From an uncultured Lachnospiraceae bacterium (GTDB taxonomy: Bacteria > Bacillota > Clostridia > Lachnospirales > Lachnospiraceae): a stretch of DNA of 64,000 bases. The translations under genes were made by a program, and so were the position numbers. Each line of letters begins with the position of its first letter. Within the stretch, counting starts at the first letter, position 1. The notes below the pieces were generated by a model. The model was not told where the DNA came from, did not search any database, and saw nothing but the letters and a program-made list of their open reading frames with translations. The stretch is taken from assembly GCA_947367855.1 (NCBI GenBank), contig CANBFE010000017.1, positions 14,270 through 78,269 of the forward strand. The letters run 5' to 3'. This document shows, in pieces, positions 42,424 through 49,749 of the stretch.

Positions 42424-43587
42424 ATGAGAGGCAGACGCAGAAAAGGTAAAATAGCTGTAATGGGCGGAATCACCGGCCTGCTGTTGACGGTTATCGCAAT
42501 GGGATTTTTTCCGGATTCCGGGGAAGGCCGGAATACCGGTGAGAGCACTGGCGCATATGTGGAAAGTCAGGATATCCGTGACGGTAAGGAAGAACTGGAG
42601 GTTCATTTTCTGGATGTGGGGCAGGGGGACTGTACGCTGATCAGATGCGGCGACGAGGCCATGCTCATTGATGCAGGAGACAATGAACAGGGGACAAAAA
42701 TCCAGAGCTATCTGCAGAATCATGGGGTGGATGACTTAAAATATGTGGTCTGCACGCATCCGGACGAAGATCATATAGGCGGGATAGACGTAATATTATA
42801 TAAATTCGATTGTGATACCATCCTTATGACAGAGGAGGAAAAAGATACCGACACGTACCGGGATGTGGTGAATACCATGGCGGATAAGGGATATCAGCGG
42901 ACCCTGCCCGTAACAGGACAGCAGTATTCACTGGGAGATGCCATATTTACCATTGTAGGGCCTGCTTCTACAGGGAGTGACAGCAACAACAATTCCATTT
43001 CCCTTGTTCTGGAACATGGTGAGAACAGATTTCTGTTTACGGGGGATGCGGAAGAGGAAGAAGAGGAAGATATACTGGGAAGCGGAATATCACTGGATGT
43101 GGATATTTACAAGGCAGGGCATCATGGTAGCAGAACCTCCTCTTCCGAAAATCTCCTGGCGGCAGCGTCTCCCCTCTATGCCGTGATCAGCTGCGGAGAG
43201 GGAAATTCCTATGGCCACCCTCATGCAGAGACCTTGAATCATTTCCGGTCCATGGGTGTAAAGGTATATCGTACTGATGAGCAGGGAAGCATTGTGGTGA
43301 CCAGTGACGGCAGTGCGCTGAGCTGGAACTGCAGTCCTTCCGAGAGCTGGCAGGCAGGAGAACCCACAGTTTCCGCCGCCTCTCCGGAAACTGTACCGGA
43401 ACCGGAGAGTGAGGCGGAAGCCACGGGAACGGCAGACTATGTCTGCAATACAAATACCATGAAATTTCATCTTCCGGACTGTTCCAGTGTTGCGCAGATG
43501 GAGGAAGAGAATAAGCTTCCCACAAATGCCGCAAAGGAGGAGCTTATGAACCAGGGATATGCTCCCTGTAACAAATGCAATCCATAG
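42424..43587 (+). CDS. ComEC-like metallo-beta-lactamase-fold hydrolase with Cys-rich C-terminus
   Basis: A 387-residue protein anchored by one N-terminal span (about 9-28). The metallo-beta-lactamase fold matches the C-terminal domain of ComEC: FLDVGQGDCTLIRCG, THPDEDHIGG (His112, Asp116, His117), LFTGDAEEE and KAGHHGSRTSSS. The outer domain faces outside, so it may degrade DNA or a phosphoester there. After an acidic linker, the last 50 residues carry four cysteines (341, 353, 382, 385) in an Ada-like zinc-binding arrangement ending APCNKCNP. The ATG at 42424 follows GGAGG (42407-42411) with a 12-bp gap; the in-frame ATG at 42370 lies at or before the transcript start. Confidence 0.88.
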   Translation: MRGRRRKGKIAVMGGITGLLLTVIAMGFFPDSGEGRNTGESTGAYVESQDIRDGKEELEVHFLDVGQGDCTLIRCGDEAMLIDAGDNEQGTKIQSYLQNHGVDDLKYVVCTHPDEDHIGGIDVILYKFDCDTILMTEEEKDTDTYRDVVNTMADKGYQRTLPVTGQQYSLGDAIFTIVGPASTGSDSNNNSISLVLEHGENRFLFTGDAEEEEEEDILGSGISLDVDIYKAGHHGSRTSSSENLLAAASPLYAVISCGEGNSYGHPHAETLNHFRSMGVKVYRTDEQGSIVVTSDGSALSWNCSPSESWQAGEPTVSAASPETVPEPESEAEATGTADYVCNTNTMKFHLPDCSSVAQMEEENKLPTNAAKEELMNQGYAPCNKCNP

Positions 43588-43599
43588 GGGATGGGGCGC

Positions 43600-43998
43600 T
43601 TACAGAAGGCCTGACAGGAAGCCTGTGCCCAGGTATTTTGACATGCTCTGATAAGCGGCCAAAGCCCCTGAACCTACAGTGGAATTACCGAAAAGGCTCT
43701 GATTGTAAATATTCCTGGTCATTATCCGGAGCAGTTGATTGTTTTCCTGGCATTTGGCACAACAGGAATTATCGGTGGAGTCGGTTTGTTTTTCCCGGAC
43801 TCTGCTTTCGGATACTCTGTCAGAGGATACCTTTTCCGTAATCTCCTGTCTAAGGGCGCCTGAGCCTGCAGCCAGGGTTCTCTTTGCGGAGGCTTCTCCA
43901 AGGCAGTTGGCAAAATTGTGTATCCCTGTTGTCCTCCTGCCGCCTCTCAGGGCGTAATAGTCATTTAGTTCTTTGATCTGGATTTGATCGATTAACAT
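43600..43998 (-). CDS. Small protein of the LytTR two-component operon, unknown function
   Basis: A 132-residue protein starting MLIDQIQIKELNDYYALRGG. The middle is polar and charged. A CCAKC cluster lies at about residues 79-83, and the C-terminus is glycine-rich and mildly hydrophobic (GTGFLSGLL). No membrane span or signal peptide is convincing. AGAAAGGAG lies 5 bp before the ATG, and the start is 17 bp after the histidine kinase stop, so it is the third gene of the operon. It might be a modulator or peptide precursor for the kinase, by analogy with AgrD-like genes, but it is larger than those and I do not recognise a family. Confidence 0.7.
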   Translation of the reverse strand: MLIDQIQIKELNDYYALRGGRRTTGIHNFANCLGEASAKRTLAAGSGALRQEITEKVSSDRVSESRVREKQTDSTDNSCCAKCQENNQLLRIMTRNIYNQSLFGNSTVGSGALAAYQSMSKYLGTGFLSGLL

Positions 43999-44014
43999 GT
44001 TTCTCCTTTCTGCC

Positions 44015-45430
44015 TTATTGGCCTGTTTTCTTGGTGGAACACTGCTGCAGCAGTACAGTGACACAGAAGGTATTGCCCTCTGTCCGGATTTCCAGGCTTC
44101 CGCCGTATTTTTCCGCCGTTCGTTTTACGTTTGACAGACCAATTCCGTGTGAAAACCCGTTTATTCCGGAAAACTCCTCCTCTTTGGTGGATACAGGGAG
44201 ATTTGTAGATTTGTCAAAAAGAATATCTCCCTGAAAGGAATTGCACACTTCCAGAAGGAAAAACTTTTTCTTCACTCTGCTGCAGACAGAAATATATCTT
44301 GAACCTTCCGGCACTTTGCTGCAGGCTTCCAGAGCATTCTGCAGCAGATTGCCTAGGATGATTCCCATGTCATAGGCATTATAGCCCCGGTCTTCCGGAT
44401 AGGAAAATTCTGCCTGAAAGTCAGTTTTCTGTTCTTCAGCTGCCTTTCTCTTGTCGTTGAGGATGACGTCTGTTACAGCATTTCCTGTGGAAATAACGGG
44501 ATCCAGGGCTTTCAGGCTTTTATCCATCCGGCTGATGTAAGATTCCATGTCTTCATAATGTCCGGCTACAGCCAGGCCCCGGATGGTGGTAAGGTGGTTT
44601 TTCAGTTCATGTCTCATGCGGCGGAGTTCTTCCTGAATTCCCTCTGCCTCCCGAATGCGGTTCTGCATGGCGGACAGCTGCTGTCTGGCCACAAAATAGC
44701 CTTCCCGTTCCTCCTGGAGAGACAGAATTTTCTGACAGGAGGCAATGGCAGTGAGCGTTCCGGCATAAATCAGGGCAGCCATTGCCGGAAGGATGACAGT
44801 AAAGACCGGAAAGGTTTCAAAGAGCTGGAAAATCCTATTTCCGTTTACCACGATCAGAAGTTTCAGTATAATGTTGACGAACAGGATTCCCATGGCAGGA
44901 GTCAGAAGCAGATAGCAAAGCTTCCTGGCATGAAGTCGCATTTCTTTTTTCTGCAGCAGTTTTCCGGCTATATGGAGCATGAGGAAAAAAAGCAGATACT
45001 GCAGGGCTGTAACGAGAAGATAATTTCCGAAAGCTTTCAGAAAAATCAGTTCTGCTGTATTTACATCTTTTAAAATCCATTTATCCAGAAAAAAATCTGC
45101 ACTCCGCATTATGATCATGCTTAGATTCTTAATACTGTAAAAAACAGCCCCCAGAAGAAAAATGAATTTCCGTTCCATGCCGAGAAAACCGGAGAATGCC
45201 ATTAACACAAGGGTTACCGCTGCCATGTGTAATTTTCCGCTGAATTCCGGCAGCAGGTACAGAAGGTATCCGATTCCATTGACAAGAAAGATAAGGGAAA
45301 GATTTCTCCGCAGGGTCTTTTTTTCATCCCTGAGAAAAGGATGAAAAAATGCTGCCATAAAGACAGTATTGAAGAGGAATTCAATTCCCATAAAGATCTG
45401 ATGTGACAGAATATAATTTTCCTGGCTCAT
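44015..45430 (-). CDS. Sensor histidine kinase, GHKL family (AgrC/VirS-like)
   Basis: A 471-residue kinase. The N-terminal 230 residues form about six or seven membrane spans. A coiled linker leads to the phosphoacceptor His274 in RMRHELKNHLTTIRGL. The ATP-binding domain has the N-box MGIILGNLLQNALEAC and the G-box GFSHGIGLSNVKRTAEKYGG. This layout is that of peptide-sensing kinases of the HPK10 group. It lies 26 bp downstream of the LytTR regulator, its likely partner. The signal is unknown; the small downstream protein is a candidate to be linked to it. Confidence 0.93.
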   Translation of the reverse strand: MSQENYILSHQIFMGIEFLFNTVFMAAFFHPFLRDEKKTLRRNLSLIFLVNGIGYLLYLLPEFSGKLHMAAVTLVLMAFSGFLGMERKFIFLLGAVFYSIKNLSMIIMRSADFFLDKWILKDVNTAELIFLKAFGNYLLVTALQYLLFFLMLHIAGKLLQKKEMRLHARKLCYLLLTPAMGILFVNIILKLLIVVNGNRIFQLFETFPVFTVILPAMAALIYAGTLTAIASCQKILSLQEEREGYFVARQQLSAMQNRIREAEGIQEELRRMRHELKNHLTTIRGLAVAGHYEDMESYISRMDKSLKALDPVISTGNAVTDVILNDKRKAAEEQKTDFQAEFSYPEDRGYNAYDMGIILGNLLQNALEACSKVPEGSRYISVCSRVKKKFFLLEVCNSFQGDILFDKSTNLPVSTKEEEFSGINGFSHGIGLSNVKRTAEKYGGSLEIRTEGNTFCVTVLLQQCSTKKTGQ

Positions 45431-45456
45431 CCCTATGCCTCCTTCATCTGCTTGAA

Positions 45457-46188
45457 TTAGGAAAATGTCCGTAAAAACTGCAGATGCGCCTTCACAAAGC
45501 CGTCATATTTGTATTTTGACAGGTTCAAATGCCTTCCGTTGGTAAGGGTAACCGTCGTTTTGCTGTATTCCTCCACATAGGCCAGGTTCACCAGGATTCC
45601 CCTGTGGATCCGGGAGAACTGTCCCTGCAGTTCCTGCTCCAGATCTCCCAGTTTTGCATAATATTCCAGGGTGGAGTCCTTCAGATGCAGCACGATCTTA
45701 TGTCCCTGACTTTCAATATATAAAATGCTGTCAACAGGGAGGATTCTGCTCGCGCCTGCGTATTGGAAAACCAGTTTTTTCTGTTGCCGTTCCAGGAGGA
45801 TTCGTTCCGCCGCCCTCCGGAAAACCCGGGCAAACCGATTTTCATCCAGGGGTTTCAGGAGATACTGGAATGCATCCACGTCAAAGGCATCATACACATG
45901 GGCTTCATGGCCGGTTACAAAAATAATCAGCGGCTGCGTCCCGTCTGATGCCCGGATTTGCCGGGCCAGTTCCATGCCGTTGAGCTCCCCTGTGGAAGGA
46001 TCTGCGTCCGATTCCCCCAGCTCAATATCCAGAAACAGCAGGTCATAAGCTTTCCATTCATGCAGCAGGGCGCCTGCGGATACATATTCTGTAATCTGGA
46101 TTTCCTGTTCCTGTTTCTGTTTCCGAATCAGGGAGACGAGATAACTTCTGATATAAGGTTCGTCGTCGCAAACTGCAATTTTAATCAT
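45457..46188 (-). CDS. LytTR-family response regulator
   Basis: A 243-residue regulator. The receiver has the acidic pair Asp8-Asp9 in IAVCDDEPYIRSYL, the phosphoacceptor Asp54 in LLFLDIELGE, and VTGHEAHVYDAFDVDAFQYL around the switch Thr/Lys. The C-terminal LytTR DNA-binding domain (about 145-243) has YIESQGHKIVLHL and RIHRGILVNLAYVEEY. AAAGG lies 7 bp before the ATG at 46188. In-frame starts further upstream add up to 15 residues but have poor spacing. First gene of the operon regulator-kinase-small protein. Confidence 0.94.
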   Translation of the reverse strand: MIKIAVCDDEPYIRSYLVSLIRKQKQEQEIQITEYVSAGALLHEWKAYDLLFLDIELGESDADPSTGELNGMELARQIRASDGTQPLIIFVTGHEAHVYDAFDVDAFQYLLKPLDENRFARVFRRAAERILLERQQKKLVFQYAGASRILPVDSILYIESQGHKIVLHLKDSTLEYYAKLGDLEQELQGQFSRIHRGILVNLAYVEEYSKTTVTLTNGRHLNLSKYKYDGFVKAHLQFLRTFS

Positions 46189-46352
46189 ATTCATGCCTTT
46201 CAGGATTCCCATGGGCCGGAGGCCATATACCATGTCTCTAATCCGTGTATCGGAAAATTACGGGGAATCTTTATGCCGATTGCGCGAACGGACGGTTTGA
46301 CAGCGCGAGTGGAAATGCAGGAGCCCGGTTGAATTGGTTCCGGCCGAAAAGA

Positions 46353-46381
46353 TTGAAAAAAAGTATTTTATAACGTATACT
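46353..46381 (+). promoter_or_regulatory. Promoter of the TetR gene at 46.4 kb
   Basis: TTGAAA (46353-46358), a 17-bp spacer and TATACT (46376-46381), 55 bp before the start codon. Confidence 0.65.
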
Positions 46382-46435
46382 GAAAAGCAATAAGGTCAGT
46401 CTGACTGTCCATATTTTTTCAAGGAGAACAGAATC

Positions 46436-46990
46436 ATGGCGAATTTTACAAAAACGGCGATTAAAACCACCTTTATCAAACTGCTGAACGAGAAGCCCCT
46501 GAGCCAGATCACGGTGAAGGATATTGTGGAAACCTGCGGGGTGAACCGGAATTCGTTTTACTACCATTTCCAGGATATTCCTGCCCTGGTGGAGGAGATT
46601 GTCACAGAGGAGGCGGACCGGATTATCGCAGAGCATCCTTCCATCGACTCCATTGAGGAATGCCTGAATACAGCCCTTGATTTTGCCCGGAAAAACAGGC
46701 GGGCCATCCTGCATATCCACAATTCGGCCAATCGGGATATTTATGAACAGTATCTGTGGAAGGTTTGTCATCATGTGGTTTCCGTCTATGTAAAGGTTCT
46801 TTTTGCGGAACGGCCCATCCCGGATTCGGACAGGGAGCTTCTGATCCGGTTTTATAAATGTGAGTGCTTCGGCATGGTGATGGAATGGCTCAGCAGCGGC
46901 ATGAATGATGATATTGCAGAACAGATCAGACGGATCTGTGAACTTCGGAAGGGAATGGCTGAGGAGATGGTCTCCAGAAGTTTAAAATAA
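46436..46990 (+). CDS. TetR/AcrR family transcriptional regulator
   Basis: A 184-residue repressor. The N-terminal helix-turn-helix is typical (LSQITVKDIVETCGVNRNSF then YYHFQDI). The C-terminal helical domain ends in a basic, coiled stretch. The N-terminal form resembles the DhaS-like branch, with the short LLNEKPLSQITVKDI start. CAAGGAG lies before the ATG. The GntR operon begins 64 bp downstream behind its own promoter, and the HdeD-RND operon lies further on. Both are possible targets; no operator was identified with confidence. Confidence 0.9.
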   Translation: MANFTKTAIKTTFIKLLNEKPLSQITVKDIVETCGVNRNSFYYHFQDIPALVEEIVTEEADRIIAEHPSIDSIEECLNTALDFARKNRRAILHIHNSANRDIYEQYLWKVCHHVVSVYVKVLFAERPIPDSDRELLIRFYKCECFGMVMEWLSSGMNDDIAEQIRRICELRKGMAEEMVSRSLK

Positions 46991-47037
46991 ACAGTATATA
47001 ACACTTGACAACAGTTGAACACTGTTATATACTGTTT
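46989..47037. promoter_or_regulatory. Promoter and palindromic operator of the GntR-ABC operon
   Basis: A perfect 15-bp inverted repeat, AAACAGTATATAACA (46989-47003) and TGTTATATACTGTTT (47023-47037), surrounds TTGACA (47005-47010), a 17-bp spacer and TATACT (47028-47033). The -10 lies inside the right arm. The inner CAACAGTTG (47010-47018) is a further half-site-like repeat. A protein bound to both arms would block the promoter, the expected layout for YtrA-type autorepression. Confidence 0.85.
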
Positions 47038-47054
47038 ACAAGGAGGAAAACATA

Positions 47055-47426
47055 ATGCGCATTATTATAAACAATTCTTCCATGATCCCTATATACGAAC
47101 AGCTTTCAGATCAGATCAAAACCCTGATCCGTAATGGGGAACTAAAGGAAAGCGACAATCTGCCCTCTGTCCGCACGCTGTCAAAAGAACTGAAGATCAG
47201 CGCCCTTACCGTAAAGAAGGCTTATGACAGTCTGGAGGAGGAGGGTTTTACCGTCACCGTTCACGGAAAGGGAACCTATGTGGCCGCAGTGAACCGGCAG
47301 CTGCTGTTGGAAGAACAGAAGAAGGAAGTGGAGGCGGATTTGGAGAAGGCTGTCCAGAAGGGCAGAGCTTATGGTATCAGCGACGAAGATATCAGGAGCC
47401 TGTTTGACTTGATTATGGACGGATGA
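47055..47426 (+). CDS. GntR-family regulator, YtrA subfamily
   Basis: A 123-residue regulator. The N-terminal winged helix is clear (PIYEQLSDQIKTLIRNGELK, LPSVRTLSKELKISALTVKK, EGFTVTVHGKGTYVA). The short C-terminus (LLLEEQKKEVEADLEKAVQK) is the helical dimerisation tail typical of YtrA, without a ligand domain. ACAAGGAGG lies 7 bp before the ATG. It is followed by an ATPase and a permease, the YtrAB arrangement. Members respond to wall-active antibiotics in other Firmicutes. Confidence 0.93.
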   Translation: MRIIINNSSMIPIYEQLSDQIKTLIRNGELKESDNLPSVRTLSKELKISALTVKKAYDSLEEEGFTVTVHGKGTYVAAVNRQLLLEEQKKEVEADLEKAVQKGRAYGISDEDIRSLFDLIMDG

Positions 47427-47438
47427 GGAGGTATGACA

Positions 47439-48290
47439 ATGTTAAAGATTGAGCATTTGAGAAAGACATATAACACATTTTCCCTGGACTGTTCCCTGGA
47501 AGTCAAACCGGGCTGCGTCACCGGATTTATCGGACAGAACGGCGCAGGCAAGAGCACTACCTTCAAGGCGGCTCTGGGACTGGTGAAACCGGAGGGCGGC
47601 ACTGTCCGCATTCTGGGAAAAGACATAAGGGAATTCAGCGCCAGGGACAGGGAGGGACTGGGTATCGTGCTGTCGGATTCCGGTTTCAGCGGCTATCTGA
47701 CCATCAGAGATATCTTTTCCATATTAAGCGGCCTGTACAGTAAATTTGACAAAGCTTTTTTTCAGGATCAAATCCGGAAATCCGGACTGCCTGACAATAA
47801 GAAAATCAAGGAATTTTCCACGGGCATGAAGGCAAAGCTGAAGGTCATTACAGCCATTTCCCACAGGGCCGGAATGCTGATTCTGGACGAACCCACTGCC
47901 GGACTGGATGTGGTGGCAAGGGATGAGATTCTGGAGCTGCTGCGGGATTATATGGAGCAGCAGGAGGACCGTGCCATTCTTATCAGCTCCCACATCTCCG
48001 GTGACCTGGAGGGGCTGTGTGACGACATTTACATGATACATGAGGGCAGAATCATTCTCCATGAGGATACGGATGTGCTGTTAAGCGATTATGCCCTGAT
48101 CAAGGCGGACGACAGACAGTATGCCGCTCTGGATAAGCGGTATATCCTGCGCAGCAGGAAGGAAAGCTTTGGCTACAGCTGTCTTACCAGTCAGAAGCAG
48201 TATTACCTGGAAAACAATCCGGGGCTGACCATTGAGAAGGGAACTATTGACAATGTAATAACCATGATGATACGAGGTGCCGCGTTATGA
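47439..48290 (+). CDS. ABC transporter ATP-binding protein (GntR-linked)
   Basis: A 283-residue nucleotide-binding subunit. Walker A is GQNGAGKSTTFKAALG, the signature region is FSTGMKAKLKV, and Walker B with the D-loop is MLILDEPTAGLD. The H-loop is ILISSHISGDLEG. An ATG at 47433 is only 1 bp from GGAGG, so the ATG at 47439 (MLKIEHLRKTYN) is preferred. It lies 12 bp after the GntR gene and overlaps the permease by ATGA. Substrate unknown. Confidence 0.92.
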   Translation: MLKIEHLRKTYNTFSLDCSLEVKPGCVTGFIGQNGAGKSTTFKAALGLVKPEGGTVRILGKDIREFSARDREGLGIVLSDSGFSGYLTIRDIFSILSGLYSKFDKAFFQDQIRKSGLPDNKKIKEFSTGMKAKLKVITAISHRAGMLILDEPTAGLDVVARDEILELLRDYMEQQEDRAILISSHISGDLEGLCDDIYMIHEGRIILHEDTDVLLSDYALIKADDRQYAALDKRYILRSRKESFGYSCLTSQKQYYLENNPGLTIEKGTIDNVITMMIRGAAL

Positions 48291-48937
48291 AAGGTTTACT
48301 GATTAAAGATATGAAACTGATGAAAAATATGAGGAATTCCATTGTGATGATTCTTCTGATTGCAGTGGGGATGGGCTCCTATTTAAAGGATGGCTCCTTT
48401 CTCATTGTCTATCTGGCTCTCATAGGCGCTACCTTTACCACCAGTACCTTGAGCTATGACGAATTTGACAACGGGTATTCCTTCCTGTTCTCCCTGCCGG
48501 TTACCAGAAAGAGTTATGTGAAAGAGAAATACTGTTTCGGATTGCTGCTGTCAGGGGGAGGATGGCTGCTTGGCGCAGGGATCGCCGGGGCAGCAGGAGT
48601 GGCCAGGAACATGGTTTCCGTGACGGACAGTATAGTGATGGCCCTGATGATGATTCCCATACCGCTGATCTTATTGGCAGTCTTGCTGCCCTTGCATTTC
48701 AAGTTCGGCGGGGAGAAAAGCAGGATTGTGATGGTGGGTATTATGGGAGGCCTGTTTGCAATTGTAATGGCTGCGGCAAAGATTCTGGAAATGCTGCATC
48801 TGGACTTGGGAGCGTTGGAAAATCTGCAGCTGAAGGGAATGGAAGCCGCAGCTGCTGCAGGCGCAGGGATTGGCGTGGTGCTATTGCTGCTGTCCTGCCG
48901 AATCAGTATGGGAATTATGGAGAAAAAGGAATTTTAG
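48287..48937 (+). CDS. ABC-2 type permease (GntR-linked)
   Basis: A 216-residue membrane protein with about six spans and a charged loop. FLFSLPVTRKSYVKEKYCFG after the second span resembles ABC-2 permeases of YtrC/D type. It shares ATGA with the upstream ATPase gene, so the two form one transporter. A strong terminator follows at 48976-49009. Confidence 0.86.
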   Translation: MKGLLIKDMKLMKNMRNSIVMILLIAVGMGSYLKDGSFLIVYLALIGATFTTSTLSYDEFDNGYSFLFSLPVTRKSYVKEKYCFGLLLSGGGWLLGAGIAGAAGVARNMVSVTDSIVMALMMIPIPLILLAVLLPLHFKFGGEKSRIVMVGIMGGLFAIVMAAAKILEMLHLDLGALENLQLKGMEAAAAAGAGIGVVLLLLSCRISMGIMEKKEF

Positions 48938-48975
48938 ACATTTTTATCCATTTGTCTGTTTTTCAGTCACTTACG

Positions 48976-49009
48976 GCCGTCTGCCTTAATTTTGGGCAGA
49001 CGGCTTTTT
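48976..49009 (+). terminator. Terminator of the GntR-ABC operon
   Basis: Ten-bp GC-rich stem GCCGTCTGCC (48976-48985) with GGCAGACGGC (48995-49004), then five T's. A textbook intrinsic terminator. Confidence 0.92.
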
Positions 49010-49098
49010 CTGTCGATTTTCATCAAAGCTTCCTTCTGCTATACTCTCCTCATCAAACAAAAACAGCATCTGCGGAACTAAGATAAGGAGGTACCTGA

Positions 49099-49695
49099 AT
49101 GAAAATGCGTTCCATAACACCCATGAAAGCGGCAAAGATCGGCTATATCTTTATGTCGGCAGTCCTGTGCATGGTGGGGATTCTGTTTATGGCCCGTCCC
49201 GAACTGTCTGTGAAAATGATAGGCCGTGCCCTGGGAATCCTGATGATCGCCTTCGGATGTATCCGGCTGGCAGGGTATTTTTCCAGAGATCTGTTCCGGC
49301 TGGCATTTCAGTACGACATGGAGTTCGGCATCCTGCTGATTGCCCTGGGAGCCATTGTACTGCTGAAATTCCAGAACGTGATGAACTTTATCTTCGTTGC
49401 CCTGGGAATAGCGATTCTGGCGGACGGACTGTTTAAAATACAGATCGCTCTGGATTCCAAAAAGTTCGGCATAGGCGCCTGGTGGCTGATTCTCCTCTTT
49501 GCCATTGTGACCGGATGCGTGGGCGTGCTGTTGGTGTTCCGTCCGGTGGAAAGCGCCCATGTGCTGACCATGTTATTGGGGCTTTCGCTGTTGGCGGAGG
49601 GAATCCTGAATCTGTGCGTGGCAGTCAGCACAGTGAAGATCGTGAAGCATCAGCATCCGGATATTCTGGAAAGCGAGTATCGGGAAATCGGCTGA
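49099..49695 (+). CDS. HdeD-family (DUF308) membrane protein
   Basis: A 198-residue protein with six closely spaced membrane spans in three repeated hairpins, the layout of the HdeD/DUF308 family (acid-stress membrane proteins in E. coli). Typical blocks: MVGILFMARPE, GILMIAFGCIRLAGYF and LALGIAILADG-type repeats around LGIAILADGLFKIQ. AAGGAGG lies 9 bp before the ATG. It opens a three-gene cluster with the RND exporter and the coiled-coil secreted protein. Confidence 0.88.
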   Translation: MKMRSITPMKAAKIGYIFMSAVLCMVGILFMARPELSVKMIGRALGILMIAFGCIRLAGYFSRDLFRLAFQYDMEFGILLIALGAIVLLKFQNVMNFIFVALGIAILADGLFKIQIALDSKKFGIGAWWLILLFAIVTGCVGVLLVFRPVESAHVLTMLLGLSLLAEGILNLCVAVSTVKIVKHQHPDILESEYREIG

Positions 49696-49749
49696 AAGCC
49701 AAGAACCGCAAAAAAATATTAACAAAATAGAATAGAAAGGATGACAATT

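Noticed and set aside
45457..46233. Longer start for the LytTR regulator
   Set aside because: The extra 15 residues lack a ribosome-binding site at proper spacing, and the receiver fold begins at MIKIAVCDDE.
46385..46425. Imperfect repeat TCAGTCTGACTG as an operator for the second TetR gene
   Set aside because: The symmetry is short and broken, and a match this weak is likely by chance.
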